Assembly: GCA_013824685.1 (NCBI GenBank)
Contig: PNOG01000009.1
Span: 62,001 to 126,000, forward strand
DNA: 64,000 nt
Source of the DNA: Coprothermobacter sp.
GTDB lineage: Bacteria; Caldisericota; Caldisericia; Cryosericales; Cryosericaceae
Direction: 5' to 3'
Part shown: one piece after another, positions 8,174 through 15,866 of the stretch
Position numbering within the stretch: position 1 is the first letter of the stretch
How the letters are laid out: the number at the start of each line of letters is the position of its first letter
Position numbers and translations under genes: made by a program
Notes under the pieces: generated by a model
Databases searched by the model: none
The model's input: the letters and a program-made list of their open reading frames with translations, nothing else
Told to the model about the DNA's origin: nothing

Positions 8174-10191
8174 AATGGATTCGATTGCAGGAACGACGCG
8201 TCCTGCCTCTTCGAGGCGTCGGCATGACTGGCAGGGCCACCGTCGCCATGATGACAGCCAACTTCAACGTCATTGAGACATTTGTCCTGCCTGGAACCGC
8301 GTACCGTCATGCACTTGCGGGAGCACGAACGCTGGCTGATGCCCGGCGCGCGCTGGAGAAGTACGACTTCACCGCAGACACGCCCGCCTTCGCCCGGCTG
8401 GTCGAATCGGCCGGCCCCGATATTGTGGAACGATGCTCACCGGTCGTGCCACGTTCGTGGGTCTGGTTCGACCCAGAGGCCTTCGCCACACCTCAGGTCT
8501 TCTACGGACTCACAGGGCTGCAAGACGGTATCCGGGAGTCATGGCTGCGACTTCTGGACATTCAGACCATCCGGAGAGCCCGCGACGCTGGCATGACGGA
8601 GGCCACGTACCTGTCGACGGCCTCCATGGCAGTCCTCGCACAACGCGCCGAGCTCCACCCCGGACTCTCGGGCCGCTCCTGGTCGCCCAATGCCAGCCTC
8701 GGCGAGCCGAATGCCATCGTGCAATGTACGCTGGGTACGGGTGACGGGGAAGCTGCTGCCTGGGAGTGGACCGTCAGGACGACCGGCGAGGTCATCCGGC
8801 GGCCAACCCCGTCGCCCGCTGACGAACGCCCTGTTATCCAGTCTGCACGTCTGGCAGCGCTCCTCGGTGACCGGATGGCCATGCCCTGCACCCTCGACTG
8901 GATCTGGGACGGCCAGGAACTGACGTTTCTGTCTGCCCTTCCTGCCCCCGCGCACGCCTCCGCACGAACATTCTCACGACGCGCGCTGGCTCGTCTGATA
9001 CCACGTCCACTGGGCCCGATGGCCGCCGGTATCGTGGTCGAACTTCTCCACGATTTGTCGGAGGACGCTGGGGCACTGCTGCTCGGAGGACGGATGCCAC
9101 CAATTCCACCGGATGTCGCGAGAGTCTTCGACGGTTCCGTCTACATCGACTCGACCTTCGCCCGCAACCTGCTCGACCGCACCGGGCTGCCGCGAGACGC
9201 GCTGGACGATTTGCCGCTGCAGCAGACAACTGCCAGAGCCAGATTATCCGCCACGTCCCTCTTCCGTCTTCCACGCGTATCGCGGGCGGCGGTGGCCGTT
9301 CGGCTTGCCGTGCCTCGCCTGGAGCAATGGATCAGCGACAACAGAACCCACCTCGCGGAACTGGACGGCGTCCAAGTCGAGGCCCTGACCGGCGACGACA
9401 CGCTGGCCAACCTGCAGCAGCTGCTGACCTTCATGCGTCCTCTCGTTCTGGACCTCCTCCTGCTGCTGGTTTCGTCCTCGCTCCGGGCAGACGACCTGAA
9501 ACGTGCGCTGGCACACCGCGGCATCCAGGAGTATCTCGACGAAGCACTGGAAGCAGCCAACGACACGGCCGGCCTGGACCCGTGGACGCACCTCGACCGC
9601 ATCGCAGCCAGAGTCTCCGACGATACCGCACTCCTCGCTGCCGAAGCGATAGCGAAGGGGGATACCGAACAGGCCTTGCACGACCTGTGCTCAGACCTCA
9701 CGGTCGAGCGTGACCTGGAAGCCTTCATGCGGGCGTTCGCCTTCTTCAGGACATCGATCGTCGATGTCGGATCTCCGACCCTGCAGGAACGCAGTGACCT
9801 GCTTCCTGTCGCCCTGCTGCGGGCACGCAAGACCGGGGCAGCGGCTCGTGTGGAAGCAGCCCGTGATCCGCTCGCCTGGCTGGACTCGCTTCCCGGTGGC
9901 AACAGCATCCTGCTCAGGAAGAAGTATCAGGCGATGATCCGGACATCCGCCGTCACAGAGAAGGCCTGGTTCTACGTCGCCAAGTCGCTGTCGCGTGCCC
10001 GGATGCTCCTCCTGCATGCAGGAGATCTTCTTGCCGAGCAAGGACGGCTGGACCGTTGCGACGACGTCCTGTTGCTCGAACGCGACGAACTGAAACAGGA
10101 CGGGGATCTCAGGGTGATTGTGGCCGAACGCGCAGCCATCGTCCAGAGCAACATGGCATCGACTGCGCCAGAGGTCATCGTCGTCGAGTAG
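8170..10191 (+). CDS. PEP synthase-like protein lacking the phosphohistidine domain
   Basis: A 673-residue protein that follows the plan of phosphoenolpyruvate synthase and rifampicin phosphotransferase relatives. Residues about 1-260 resemble the ATP-grasp (PPDK_N) domain: a start like LPLRGVGMTGRATVAMM, then GLTGLQDGIRESWLR, and later LDWIWDGQELTFLSALPAPA, equivalent to the ordinary end ...W...G.L..LQ.RP. The middle helical part and a final segment with VAKSLSRARMLLLHAGDLLA match the linker before the swivelling domain. The protein stops there, so the catalytic histidine domain is missing, and the ATP-site signature is poorly kept. It may bind nucleotide or regulate rather than catalyse. 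ATG 8170 is preferred for its overlap with a small upstream frame; GTG 8146 is possible. Confidence 0.6.
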   Translation: MKWIRLQERRVLPLRGVGMTGRATVAMMTANFNVIETFVLPGTAYRHALAGARTLADARRALEKYDFTADTPAFARLVESAGPDIVERCSPVVPRSWVWFDPEAFATPQVFYGLTGLQDGIRESWLRLLDIQTIRRARDAGMTEATYLSTASMAVLAQRAELHPGLSGRSWSPNASLGEPNAIVQCTLGTGDGEAAAWEWTVRTTGEVIRRPTPSPADERPVIQSARLAALLGDRMAMPCTLDWIWDGQELTFLSALPAPAHASARTFSRRALARLIPRPLGPMAAGIVVELLHDLSEDAGALLLGGRMPPIPPDVARVFDGSVYIDSTFARNLLDRTGLPRDALDDLPLQQTTARARLSATSLFRLPRVSRAAVAVRLAVPRLEQWISDNRTHLAELDGVQVEALTGDDTLANLQQLLTFMRPLVLDLLLLLVSSSLRADDLKRALAHRGIQEYLDEALEAANDTAGLDPWTHLDRIAARVSDDTALLAAEAIAKGDTEQALHDLCSDLTVERDLEAFMRAFAFFRTSIVDVGSPTLQERSDLLPVALLRARKTGAAARVEAARDPLAWLDSLPGGNSILLRKKYQAMIRTSAVTEKAWFYVAKSLSRARMLLLHAGDLLAEQGRLDRCDDVLLLERDELKQDGDLRVIVAERAAIVQSNMASTAPEVIVVE

Positions 10192-10232
10192 TTCTGCCAG
10201 GCAGTCAGCGCCCATGAACATCCTTCCATGCA

Positions 10233-10260
10233 AAAAGGCCGGCAATCCTGCCGGCCTTTT
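10233..10260. terminator. Bidirectional rho-independent terminator
   Basis: The arms AGGCCGGCA (10236-10244) and TGCCGGCCT (10249-10257) flank a four-base loop, with an A-run before and a T-run after. It works for the plus gene ending at 10191 and for the minus gene ending at 10280. Confidence 0.9.
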
Positions 10261-10279
10261 CCTCGTTCACGAGCAACGA

Positions 10280-10954
10280 TCAGTCGCGTTTGAAGGGCAG
10301 CTTGGGGACCAGATAATTCACGAAAGCTCCGAAGTTGCGCGTCTGCATATAGATCGTGCCCGGTCCGGTGAGATCTACGACCAGACCCTCACCGGAGAAC
10401 AGCGTCTGCTTCAGACCTCCGACCGTCCGGACGTGGTACCCCATCGTCGCGTCGAAGGCAACCATATGGCCAGTGTCCATGACCAGCTGCTCTCCTGGAG
10501 CAAGTGTGACCGCATGGATGGCACCGTAGCTGGACATGAAGAGCATGCCCACGCCGGTCGCTTTCAGCACAAATAACCCCTCCTTGGAAAAGAACGTCCG
10601 GGCTCCGCCCCACTTGGTATCGAGCTCGATTGACGGAGAAGACACAAGGAATGAGCCGGACTGGACGAACAGGCTCTCGCCCCTCATCTCACGGGCTGCG
10701 ATGTCGCCCACCATGGTCGGGGCGAACGTCACGGCCCCAGGTCCATCCTGTGCCGTAAAGGTGTTCTGAAACAGGCTCTCACCCCCGACGGCGCGCTTCA
10801 GTGCGCCAAACAGGCCACCCTTCGCACCGGTTTCCATCTTGACATTCGGCGTCATGCTGACCATGGCATCCGATTCAGCGATGACAGACTCAGACGGGTC
10901 GAGCTGCAATTCGAGCAAGGAGTAGGACGGCTGATACATGATCTTGTATTGCAT
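10280..10954 (-). CDS. AIM24 family protein (TIGR00266 type)
   Basis: A 224-residue protein of the AIM24/TIGR00266 family, whose bacterial members are small beta-barrel proteins of unclear role. Marks of the family include AMVSMTPNVKMETGAKGG near residue 35, GESLFQNTFTA around 60, GLFVLKATGVGMLFMSSYGA in the middle, and GPGTIYMQTRNFGAF near the end. No signal peptide or membrane helix is seen. The start ATG follows AGGAGGTACTC. The gene stands alone, with its own candidate promoter upstream and a strong terminator downstream. The mitochondrial namesake affects inner-membrane architecture, but no bacterial function is established, so none is claimed. Confidence 0.88.
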   Translation of the reverse strand: MQYKIMYQPSYSLLELQLDPSESVIAESDAMVSMTPNVKMETGAKGGLFGALKRAVGGESLFQNTFTAQDGPGAVTFAPTMVGDIAAREMRGESLFVQSGSFLVSSPSIELDTKWGGARTFFSKEGLFVLKATGVGMLFMSSYGAIHAVTLAPGEQLVMDTGHMVAFDATMGYHVRTVGGLKQTLFSGEGLVVDLTGPGTIYMQTRNFGAFVNYLVPKLPFKRD

Positions 10955-11005
10955 GAGTACCTCCTGTCAATTGGGCGCAGCTTCACTTGTACTGTCCCTA
11001 CATGC

Positions 11006-11033
11006 AGGGTACCAAGCATGCATGGGTTGTCAA
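11006..11033 (-). promoter_or_regulatory. Candidate promoter for the AIM24 gene
   Basis: On the minus strand, TTGACA (11028-11033), a 16-base spacer and TACCCT (11006-11011). The leader to the ATG at 10954 would be about 45 bases. Confidence 0.5.
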
Positions 11034-11061
11034 CCGACGCACGGAACCCAGGAGGAACAGT

Positions 11062-11271
11062 GTGGCACAATCGCGAAGGAATCGAGCGCTCGACACCCTC
11101 CCCCGGCGGTCCGACGGGCCTGTCGTGTGCTGGATGCAGCGTGACATGCGCGTCTGAGACAACTGGACCTCGCTGGAGGCCGCGGACCAGGCCAGTTTCC
11201 CGTTGGCCGAACGCTTCCGTGCGAACTTGTTGCCGAGACTGCGCCTGACGCTACAATGCCTGTGGGGGTGA
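11062..11271 (+). pseudogene. Remnant of a class II DNA photolyase (N-terminal piece)
   Basis: A GTG at 11062 with AGGAGG-type site (GGAGG, six bases upstream) opens a frame reading SDGPVVCWMQRDMRV, then TGA at 11155-11157, then DNW. Class II CPD photolyases begin with DGPVVYWMSRDQR..DNWALL, so the match is close and spans the stop. A CGA-to-TGA change at the position after RV would explain it. After DNW the frame continues for 37 codons to TGA 11269, but the Rossmann-like photolyase sequence is soon lost and the rest of the roughly 450-residue gene is absent. This is a decayed gene start. The ribosome site is still intact, which suggests recent loss. Confidence 0.65.
11230..11257 (+). promoter_or_regulatory. 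Candidate promoter for the adenosine-specific-kinase-family gene
   Basis: TTGCCG (11230-11235), a 16-base spacer and TACAAT (11252-11257). It lies inside the photolyase remnant. The transcript would start about a dozen bases before ATG 11276, leaving just the GGGGGTGATG site. Confidence 0.5.
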
Positions 11272-11275
11272 TGTC

Positions 11276-11758
11276 ATGCAACTGGAGCTGGTAGCGGTCA
11301 CAAAGGACGAAGACCTGAATGTCATCATTGGACAGACGCACTTCATCAAGAGTGTCGAGGACATTTACGAGGCTGTGGTGAACGCCGTGCCCGGCGTGAA
11401 GTTCGGGCTGGCGTTCAACGAGGCGTCGGGAGTTTGCCTGGTGCGGTGCGCCGGGACGGACCAGCGCCTGATCGACCTCGCACGGGACAACGCCCTGGCC
11501 ATCGGCGCGGGACACATCTTCGTCCTGTTGCTTGGCAATGCCTTCCCCGTCAATGTCCTGAACGCCATCAAGACCGTGCCGGAAGTCTGCAGCATCTTTG
11601 CTGCCACGGCGAACGCACTCAAGGTAATCGTCGCAGACGATGGAACCGGCCGAGGCATCCTGGGCGTCATCGACGGAGAGAAGCCAAAGGGCGTCGAGGG
11701 CGACGGCGACGCGGCAGACAGAAAGGCCTTGCTGCGGCGGTTCGGCTACAAGTTCTGA
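11276..11758 (+). CDS. Adenosine-specific kinase family protein (DUF355)
   Basis: A 160-residue protein of the DUF355/Adenosine_kin family, found mostly in thermophilic archaea and bacteria. The whole length matches: LNVIIGQTHFIKSVEDIYEA near the start, VKFGLAFNEASGVCLVRCAG in the middle, then GHIFVLLLGNAFPVNVLNAI, and GRGILGVIDGEKPKGVE before a short C-terminal tail RKALLRRFGYKF. A structure of an archaeal member bound adenosine and gave the family its name, but enzyme activity and role remain uncertain. It is cytosolic, with no signal. The ATG is preceded by GGGGGTGATGTC. The gene stands alone. Confidence 0.9.
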   Translation: MQLELVAVTKDEDLNVIIGQTHFIKSVEDIYEAVVNAVPGVKFGLAFNEASGVCLVRCAGTDQRLIDLARDNALAIGAGHIFVLLLGNAFPVNVLNAIKTVPEVCSIFAATANALKVIVADDGTGRGILGVIDGEKPKGVEGDGDAADRKALLRRFGYKF

Positions 11759-11861
11759 GGCAGTCTACTTCACCTGTGAGAATCGACTGATCTCCTCGTC
11801 GCAAACTGCCGTCGTACGGTCGGGATTGTCGGGAATACTGCGGTGTGGACGCGACGCCGTG

Positions 11862-12296
11862 CTAGAATCCGTGCGGTGTGAGGAGAACGATGAGCACGAT
11901 CGTCCCGATCAGCCAGACTCCTGTCATCGTGGCTCCGATCACAAGAGCCTTGTGCGCCCGGCGCCGGTCGACGTCGGTTCCCCCGACGAGATCGAACATA
12001 TCCTGGGCTTCGCGCGCGAACAGAACCGCGAGAAGACCGAGAACGATACCGGCCACCGGCACAAACAAGGACGCAAGGGCGAAGTGCCAAGCGAGCGTCG
12101 CCAGCTCAGATTGGCGCTGCATGAGACTACTCAGACGTATGTGCGTGGGGTCGAAGAATGTGTCGAGGGTATGATCCTGAGAGGTGTCTGCTGTCGCGGC
12201 TCTCGGCGCAGCAACATCCTTCTTGTGCGACCCGGCGACCGGCATCCCGACAGGAGTCTGATCCTCGTGTTTGTTCCTATGTCTTCTGGCTCCCAT
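11862..12296 (-). CDS. DUF4190-like small membrane protein
   Basis: A 144-residue protein. The first 75 residues are polar and basic. Two hydrophobic helices follow (ALASLFVPVAGIVLGLLAVL and ALVIGATMTGVWLIGTIVLI), separated by a polar loop containing AREAQDMFDLVGGTDVDRRR. The layout resembles DUF4190-type proteins, in which two helices flank a loop with a small-residue motif. No signal peptide is present. A promoter-like pair lies so close that the mRNA could start at or next to the ATG. Function unknown. Confidence 0.65.
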   Translation of the reverse strand: MGARRHRNKHEDQTPVGMPVAGSHKKDVAAPRAATADTSQDHTLDTFFDPTHIRLSSLMQRQSELATLAWHFALASLFVPVAGIVLGLLAVLFAREAQDMFDLVGGTDVDRRRAHKALVIGATMTGVWLIGTIVLIVLLTPHGF

Positions 12297-12302
12297 GTCC
12301 TT

Positions 12303-12330
12303 ATCATATCAAATCATGGGCTTGAGTAAA
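12303..12330 (-). promoter_or_regulatory. Candidate promoter giving a leaderless mRNA
   Basis: On the minus strand, TTTACT (12325-12330), a 16-base spacer and TATGAT (12303-12308). Only six bases separate the -10 box from the ATG at 12296, so transcription would begin at or near the start codon. Confidence 0.45.
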
Positions 12331-12402
12331 GCAGCGCGTTCCATCATCTCAATTCAGCGTGAATAAGGAAGGGGTGTTGATCCGCAGGTGATGCAGGAAT
12401 GG

Positions 12403-12422
12403 ATTCCCGCCTTCGCGGGAAT
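12403..12422. repeat. Short palindrome of intergenic-repeat type
   Basis: ATTCCCGC-CTTC-GCGGGAAT, a perfect 8-base hairpin with context GGATTCCCGCCTTCGCGGGAATGAC. This kind of unit is scattered in many bacterial genomes as an intergenic palindrome. Only one copy is in the window. It lies in the 155-base gap between two minus-strand genes and could end the upstream transcript. Confidence 0.6.
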
Positions 12423-12451
12423 GACAGAGCGCGCGGGAGTGACGTAGGCGG

Positions 12452-12913
12452 TTAGACGACCTCGCCCGTCTCCTCGCCCGTGCCACGGATGATGTGATAC
12501 CTGTGGACCAGGGCAACACTGGGAGCCAGTGTCCCGCCGACGGAGCAGTACTTCTTGGCGGACAGCCGGACCGCCTTGGCAACGTTCTCTGTAAGAACAC
12601 TGTCACTGGTCAGGTAGTAGTCGACGCAGATGCGGGTGAACCGGTGGGGGTGCTCCTCCGCACGTTCGCCGGACAGCTCGACGCAGAATCCCGCGTATGA
12701 TTCTTTCATCTTGGCAAGGATCGACACGATGTCCATCCCTGTGCATCCGCCAAGTGCCATCAGTAGCAGTTCCATAGGATTGGACCCCGCCCCGTGACCG
12801 CCACCCGATTCGGACGTGTCCAGAACGACCCAGTGATTGGAAGGACCGCGTGCCACAAATGTGAGTCCTTCCGTCTGATGAACTTCGGCGTGCAACATAT
12901 TGTCTCCAGCCAT
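12452..12913 (-). CDS. OsmC/YhfA family protein
   Basis: A 153-residue protein of the OsmC/Ohr superfamily, whose members reduce organic hydroperoxides or act on acylated thiols. The two conserved cysteines are present: LLMALGGCTGMD near residue 57 and SAKKYCSVGG near residue 122. The first half includes the GAGSNPMELLL motif that leads into the first catalytic Cys. Sequence order and the SAKKYCSVGGTLA motif are closer to the YhfA-like OsmC subgroup than to Ohr. The substrate is not determined. The ATG at 12913 follows AGGGGATGG. It stands 84 bases downstream of the histidine kinase gene on the same strand. Confidence 0.85.
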   Translation of the reverse strand: MAGDNMLHAEVHQTEGLTFVARGPSNHWVVLDTSESGGGHGAGSNPMELLLMALGGCTGMDIVSILAKMKESYAGFCVELSGERAEEHPHRFTRICVDYYLTSDSVLTENVAKAVRLSAKKYCSVGGTLAPSVALVHRYHIIRGTGEETGEVV

Positions 12914-12997
12914 GGACCATCCCCTGTCGACAAGTCGGCCGCCATGAGCCGCTGGTCTCAGTGTAGCCCTGCGGGCGGCAGCTGCAAGACGACTTGT

Positions 12998-14164
12998 TCA
13001 GGAAGCCAGCAGGGACTCGTGACGCACGATGACAGACCGCGGATAGGAGACGGTGACGCGTGTGCCGACACCTACCGTGCTCTTGATGTCGAGGTGACCA
13101 CCTTCGATCTCTACGAGATCCTTGGCGATGGGAAGACCGAGGCCCAGGCCTCCACTCCTCCTGTTGCGCGAGCGGTCCCCCCTGAAGAAGCGCTCGAACA
13201 CGTGCGCCAAGTCTTCTTTGGAAATCCCGGACCCGGTATCCTCGACGACGATGCAGACACTGTGTGACCCATCGACTGCGCTGGAGAGTGTCACGCAGTT
13301 TCCCGACGGCGTGGCAGTGATGGCGTTGCTCAGCAGATTGGCCACTGCCCTGTCGAGAAGCTGACGGTCGAGATGAACCTTCGCATGCGCCTCGAACTGG
13401 TGTGACAACAGGACTCCACGGGCCGCAGCGATCGGGGCAAATCTTCGCCAGATATACCCCAGCACTTCATCGACGTCGAAGTCTGACTCCTCCGGCTTGA
13501 CGGCATTGTTGTCGATCTGGGCAAGCTGCCGCAATTCGTTGATCATGATCTCGAGATTGGCCGTCTCCTGGGAAATCGCCTCTGCCGCCGAATGCAGCTC
13601 CTGGGGGCTGGAGATCAGCCCGGCGTCGAGAGCTTCCATGTAGCCCTTGATGACCGTCACGGGCGTGCGAAGCTCGTGAGAAAGGTTGGAGAAGAGTTCC
13701 TGCTCCACCTCGTCACGGCACCTCAGTTCGTGCGCCATGTGATTGAGCGAGTCGGACAGCTCGGCAAACTCACGTAGTCCTTGATTGTTCGAGATCTGTG
13801 CATCGTAGTCACCATGACCGATGCGGTCGGCAAAGCCGGCGAATCCGGAGATAGGCTGAGAGAAGCGTCGCGTAAACCAGCTCGCCACGCCGAGCGCGAT
13901 CAACATAACGGTGCATCCGCCGATCCACACGGAGACCCGCATCATGTCACGGAACTTGAGATACGTGGTGGTCAGGAGGTAGCTGTTCGGCTCGATGACC
14001 ATGGACTTGATGCCGAAGGGCGACCCGTATCCGCCGGCAAGGAAGGTCTTGAATGCCCGTATGAAGAAGGCGTCCGCTGCGGTGATCGACAGCACCATGA
14101 CCAGCACCAAAAGCGCCGCATAACTGAGGATCAGCCTGGTATAGAAGCTGGACGTCTTCTTCAA
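12998..14164 (-). CDS. Sensor histidine kinase
   Basis: A 388-residue membrane kinase. There are two membrane helices (about 10-33 and 78-97) with a short 45-residue outer loop between them. A HAMP domain follows (about 98-150), then the HisKA motif SNLSHELRTPVTVIKGYMEA with the phospho-acceptor His at residue 163. The ATPase domain has the N box (LLDRAVANLLSNAITATPSG), the G1 box VEDTGSGIS, the F box VFERFFRGD and the G2 box GGLGLGLPIAK. It pairs with the response regulator encoded nine bases upstream, whose stop almost touches this start. The small sensor loop gives no hint of the signal. Confidence 0.92.
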   Translation of the reverse strand: MKKTSSFYTRLILSYAALLVLVMVLSITAADAFFIRAFKTFLAGGYGSPFGIKSMVIEPNSYLLTTTYLKFRDMMRVSVWIGGCTVMLIALGVASWFTRRFSQPISGFAGFADRIGHGDYDAQISNNQGLREFAELSDSLNHMAHELRCRDEVEQELFSNLSHELRTPVTVIKGYMEALDAGLISSPQELHSAAEAISQETANLEIMINELRQLAQIDNNAVKPEESDFDVDEVLGYIWRRFAPIAAARGVLLSHQFEAHAKVHLDRQLLDRAVANLLSNAITATPSGNCVTLSSAVDGSHSVCIVVEDTGSGISKEDLAHVFERFFRGDRSRNRRSGGLGLGLPIAKDLVEIEGGHLDIKSTVGVGTRVTVSYPRSVIVRHESLLAS

Positions 14165-14173
14165 CAGGTCACG

Positions 14174-14866
14174 TTACACCAGGATACGGTATCCGACTCC
14201 GTAGATGGATTCGATGTATGTCGGGTTTCCGGGGTCGTCCTGGATTTTCTTGCGGATATTCTTGATGTAGGCATCGATGGTACGGTCGAAGACTTCGTCA
14301 TCGCTGCCGCCGTAGATTTCCTTGATGAGGCTGGAGCGCGAGACGGGTTCGCCGTTGGCCTTGACCAGCAGCGTAAACACCTCGAATTCCTTGGGGGTGA
14401 GCATGATGTCCTTGCCTGCCTTGACAACGCGGTGCTTGCCCGGATAGACGACGATATCCTTGAAGACAAGTTTCTCCACCGGCGCCGTATCGGCCAGACG
14501 CTCCCAGTCATACCGCCTGAGCGCCGCCTTGATGCGGGCCATGAGTTCGCGCGGGCTGAAGGGTTTGGTCACATAGTCATCGGCACCGATCTCCAAGCCT
14601 TCCAGCTTCTGGATCTCGTCACTCTTGGCTGTCACCATAATGATCGGCACCGTCGACTTCTTGCGGATTTCGCGGCAGACGTCCTCGCCGCTCAGTTCGG
14701 GCAGCATGAGGTCCAGGATCACAAGATCAGGTTTCTGCTCATCGAACAGGCGCAATGCCTCGCGCCCGGTCGCGGCCAGAACGGGTTCATACCCTTCCTT
14801 CTGCAGATAGAGCTTCTCGAGCGTACGGATGTTCTCTTCGTCTTCGACGACCAGTATCTTTCTCAT
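14174..14866 (-). CDS. OmpR/PhoB-family response regulator
   Basis: A 230-residue two-component regulator. The receiver domain (1-115) has the acidic pair at residues 8-10 (VVEDEEN), the phosphoryl Asp at 52 (LVILDLMLPE), Thr at about 79 (IMVTAKSDE) and Lys at 101 (DDYVTKPFSPREL). The C-terminal winged helix-turn-helix domain (about 130-230) has LTPKEFEVFTLLVKANGEPV and ends YIESIYGVGYRILV, as in PhoB/OmpR members. It is the first gene of a two-gene operon with the adjoining histidine kinase. A promoter-like pair sits so close that the mRNA may begin at the ATG. Confidence 0.94.
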   Translation of the reverse strand: MRKILVVEDEENIRTLEKLYLQKEGYEPVLAATGREALRLFDEQKPDLVILDLMLPELSGEDVCREIRKKSTVPIIMVTAKSDEIQKLEGLEIGADDYVTKPFSPRELMARIKAALRRYDWERLADTAPVEKLVFKDIVVYPGKHRVVKAGKDIMLTPKEFEVFTLLVKANGEPVSRSSLIKEIYGGSDDEVFDRTIDAYIKNIRKKIQDDPGNPTYIESIYGVGYRILV

Positions 14867-14872
14867 GGCTGT

Positions 14873-14901
14873 ATTCTACCCTCGATGGATGATTGTGTCA
14901 T
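14873..14901 (-). promoter_or_regulatory. Candidate promoter of the two-component operon, leaderless type
   Basis: On the minus strand, ATGACA (14896-14901), a 17-base spacer and TAGAAT (14873-14878). Six bases separate the -10 box from the ATG at 14866, so the predicted mRNA has no leader. Confidence 0.5.
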
Positions 14902-15060
14902 CGCCTTGTGTGAACAGACAGTGAACCGCAAGTCAGCATGAATAGCGCATGCAGTTCAATCACGCCAAGAAGTGGCATTCAACTGGATTCCCATTCCCAA
15001 TTGTGAAGAACATGAAATCATACTACCATCCTGCTGCAGGTATGCAACACCGACAATATG

Positions 15061-15096
15061 GTTTCGCCCCGTCGATCTCTCCCGACGGGGCGAAAC
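15061..15096. terminator. Strong intergenic stem-loop, probable terminator
   Basis: Arms GTTTCGCCCCGTCG (15061-15074) and CGACGGGGCGAAAC (15083-15096) form a perfect 14-base stem with an eight-base loop. It lies 26 bases past the stop of the SIMPL gene (minus strand). There is no T-run, so it may stop transcription weakly or protect the 3' end. Confidence 0.7.
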
Positions 15097-15122
15097 GGAT
15101 GAACAGTATGCCAGAGGGGCTT

Positions 15123-15833
15123 TCAGTCGAGCTCGAAACTGACAGATACCGAGACCGACAGGACATTGGTGCCGGCTTCCACGGGGATGGACCCTGCACC
15201 GCTCCCACCAAGTCCTTCTGCACCAGAGTAGACTACAGAAGGCCCAGACCAGTCTGCCGCTATCGAAACGATGTCCCCCAGAGTATGGGTCGTGCCTTCC
15301 AGTGTTCCCAGGGCCTTCGCCCGCGCGTTCGCCACGGCATCCTTCATCAGTCCTGCCTTCAGCTCCTCACGATTGCTCATGTCGAAACTGATACTGTTGA
15401 AGATGTTCGCCCCGGCTTTCGACCCCGCGTCGATGACGGCCGAAACGAGATCCGGCTTGACGCGAACGGTCACGGTGTTGCTCACCCGCCACCCTGTCGG
15501 TTTCGACTGCCCACTTGAGTAGTCAAAGTTCTGGTTGACGTAGAAACTGCTCGTCTGGATGTCTTCGCTCTTGACGCCGGCCGCCTTCAGGGCAGCCAGG
15601 ACGTCGTTCATCGTCGCCAGGTTGTCCTGTTGAGCCTTCTGCACTTCCGGAGCGTCCGTCTGGACACCAAGGTCCAGGTGGGCGGTATCTGGCACAAACG
15701 ACTTCTGGGCCGTGCCGGTGGCAGCAACAACCCTGAGCTGGCGTGCGGGGCGTGCAACCCCGAGGACCAGTCCCGCCGCAGAAAGGACCACCGCGACGAC
15801 CAGCAGACCAACAATCAGTCCCTCATGCTTCAT
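15123..15833 (-). CDS. SIMPL-domain (DUF541/YggE-like) membrane-anchored protein
   Basis: A 236-residue protein with one N-terminal membrane anchor (LIVGLLVVAVVLSAAGLVLGV) followed by a full SIMPL domain. The domain starts LRVVAATGTAQKSFVPDTAH and contains AALKAAGVKSEDIQTSSFYV, NTVTVRVKPDLVSAVIDAG and LMKDAVANARAKALGTLEG. YggE-like proteins are periplasmic or surface proteins linked to stress tolerance, with no known enzyme activity. ATG 15833 is chosen because AGAGGGG lies eight bases before it, while the in-frame GTG three codons earlier would touch that site. It follows the large surface-protein gene by 33 bases on the same strand, so the two are probably co-transcribed. Confidence 0.85.
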   Translation of the reverse strand: MKHEGLIVGLLVVAVVLSAAGLVLGVARPARQLRVVAATGTAQKSFVPDTAHLDLGVQTDAPEVQKAQQDNLATMNDVLAALKAAGVKSEDIQTSSFYVNQNFDYSSGQSKPTGWRVSNTVTVRVKPDLVSAVIDAGSKAGANIFNSISFDMSNREELKAGLMKDAVANARAKALGTLEGTTHTLGDIVSIAADWSGPSVVYSGAEGLGGSGAGSIPVEAGTNVLSVSVSVSFELD

Positions 15834-15866
15834 GATGCACACCCCTCTGATGCATTGTTACTAGAT

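Noticed and set aside
11878-12174. A 98-codon plus-strand frame with GAGGAGAACG before an internal ATG
   Set aside because: The opposite strand encodes a sensible two-helix membrane protein over the same bases. The plus product is Arg/Ser/Thr-rich and shadow-like.
12361-12451. Possible CRISPR or multi-copy repeat around the ATTCCCGC palindrome
   Set aside because: Only a single copy is present, with no regular spacing. It is treated as a lone intergenic palindrome.
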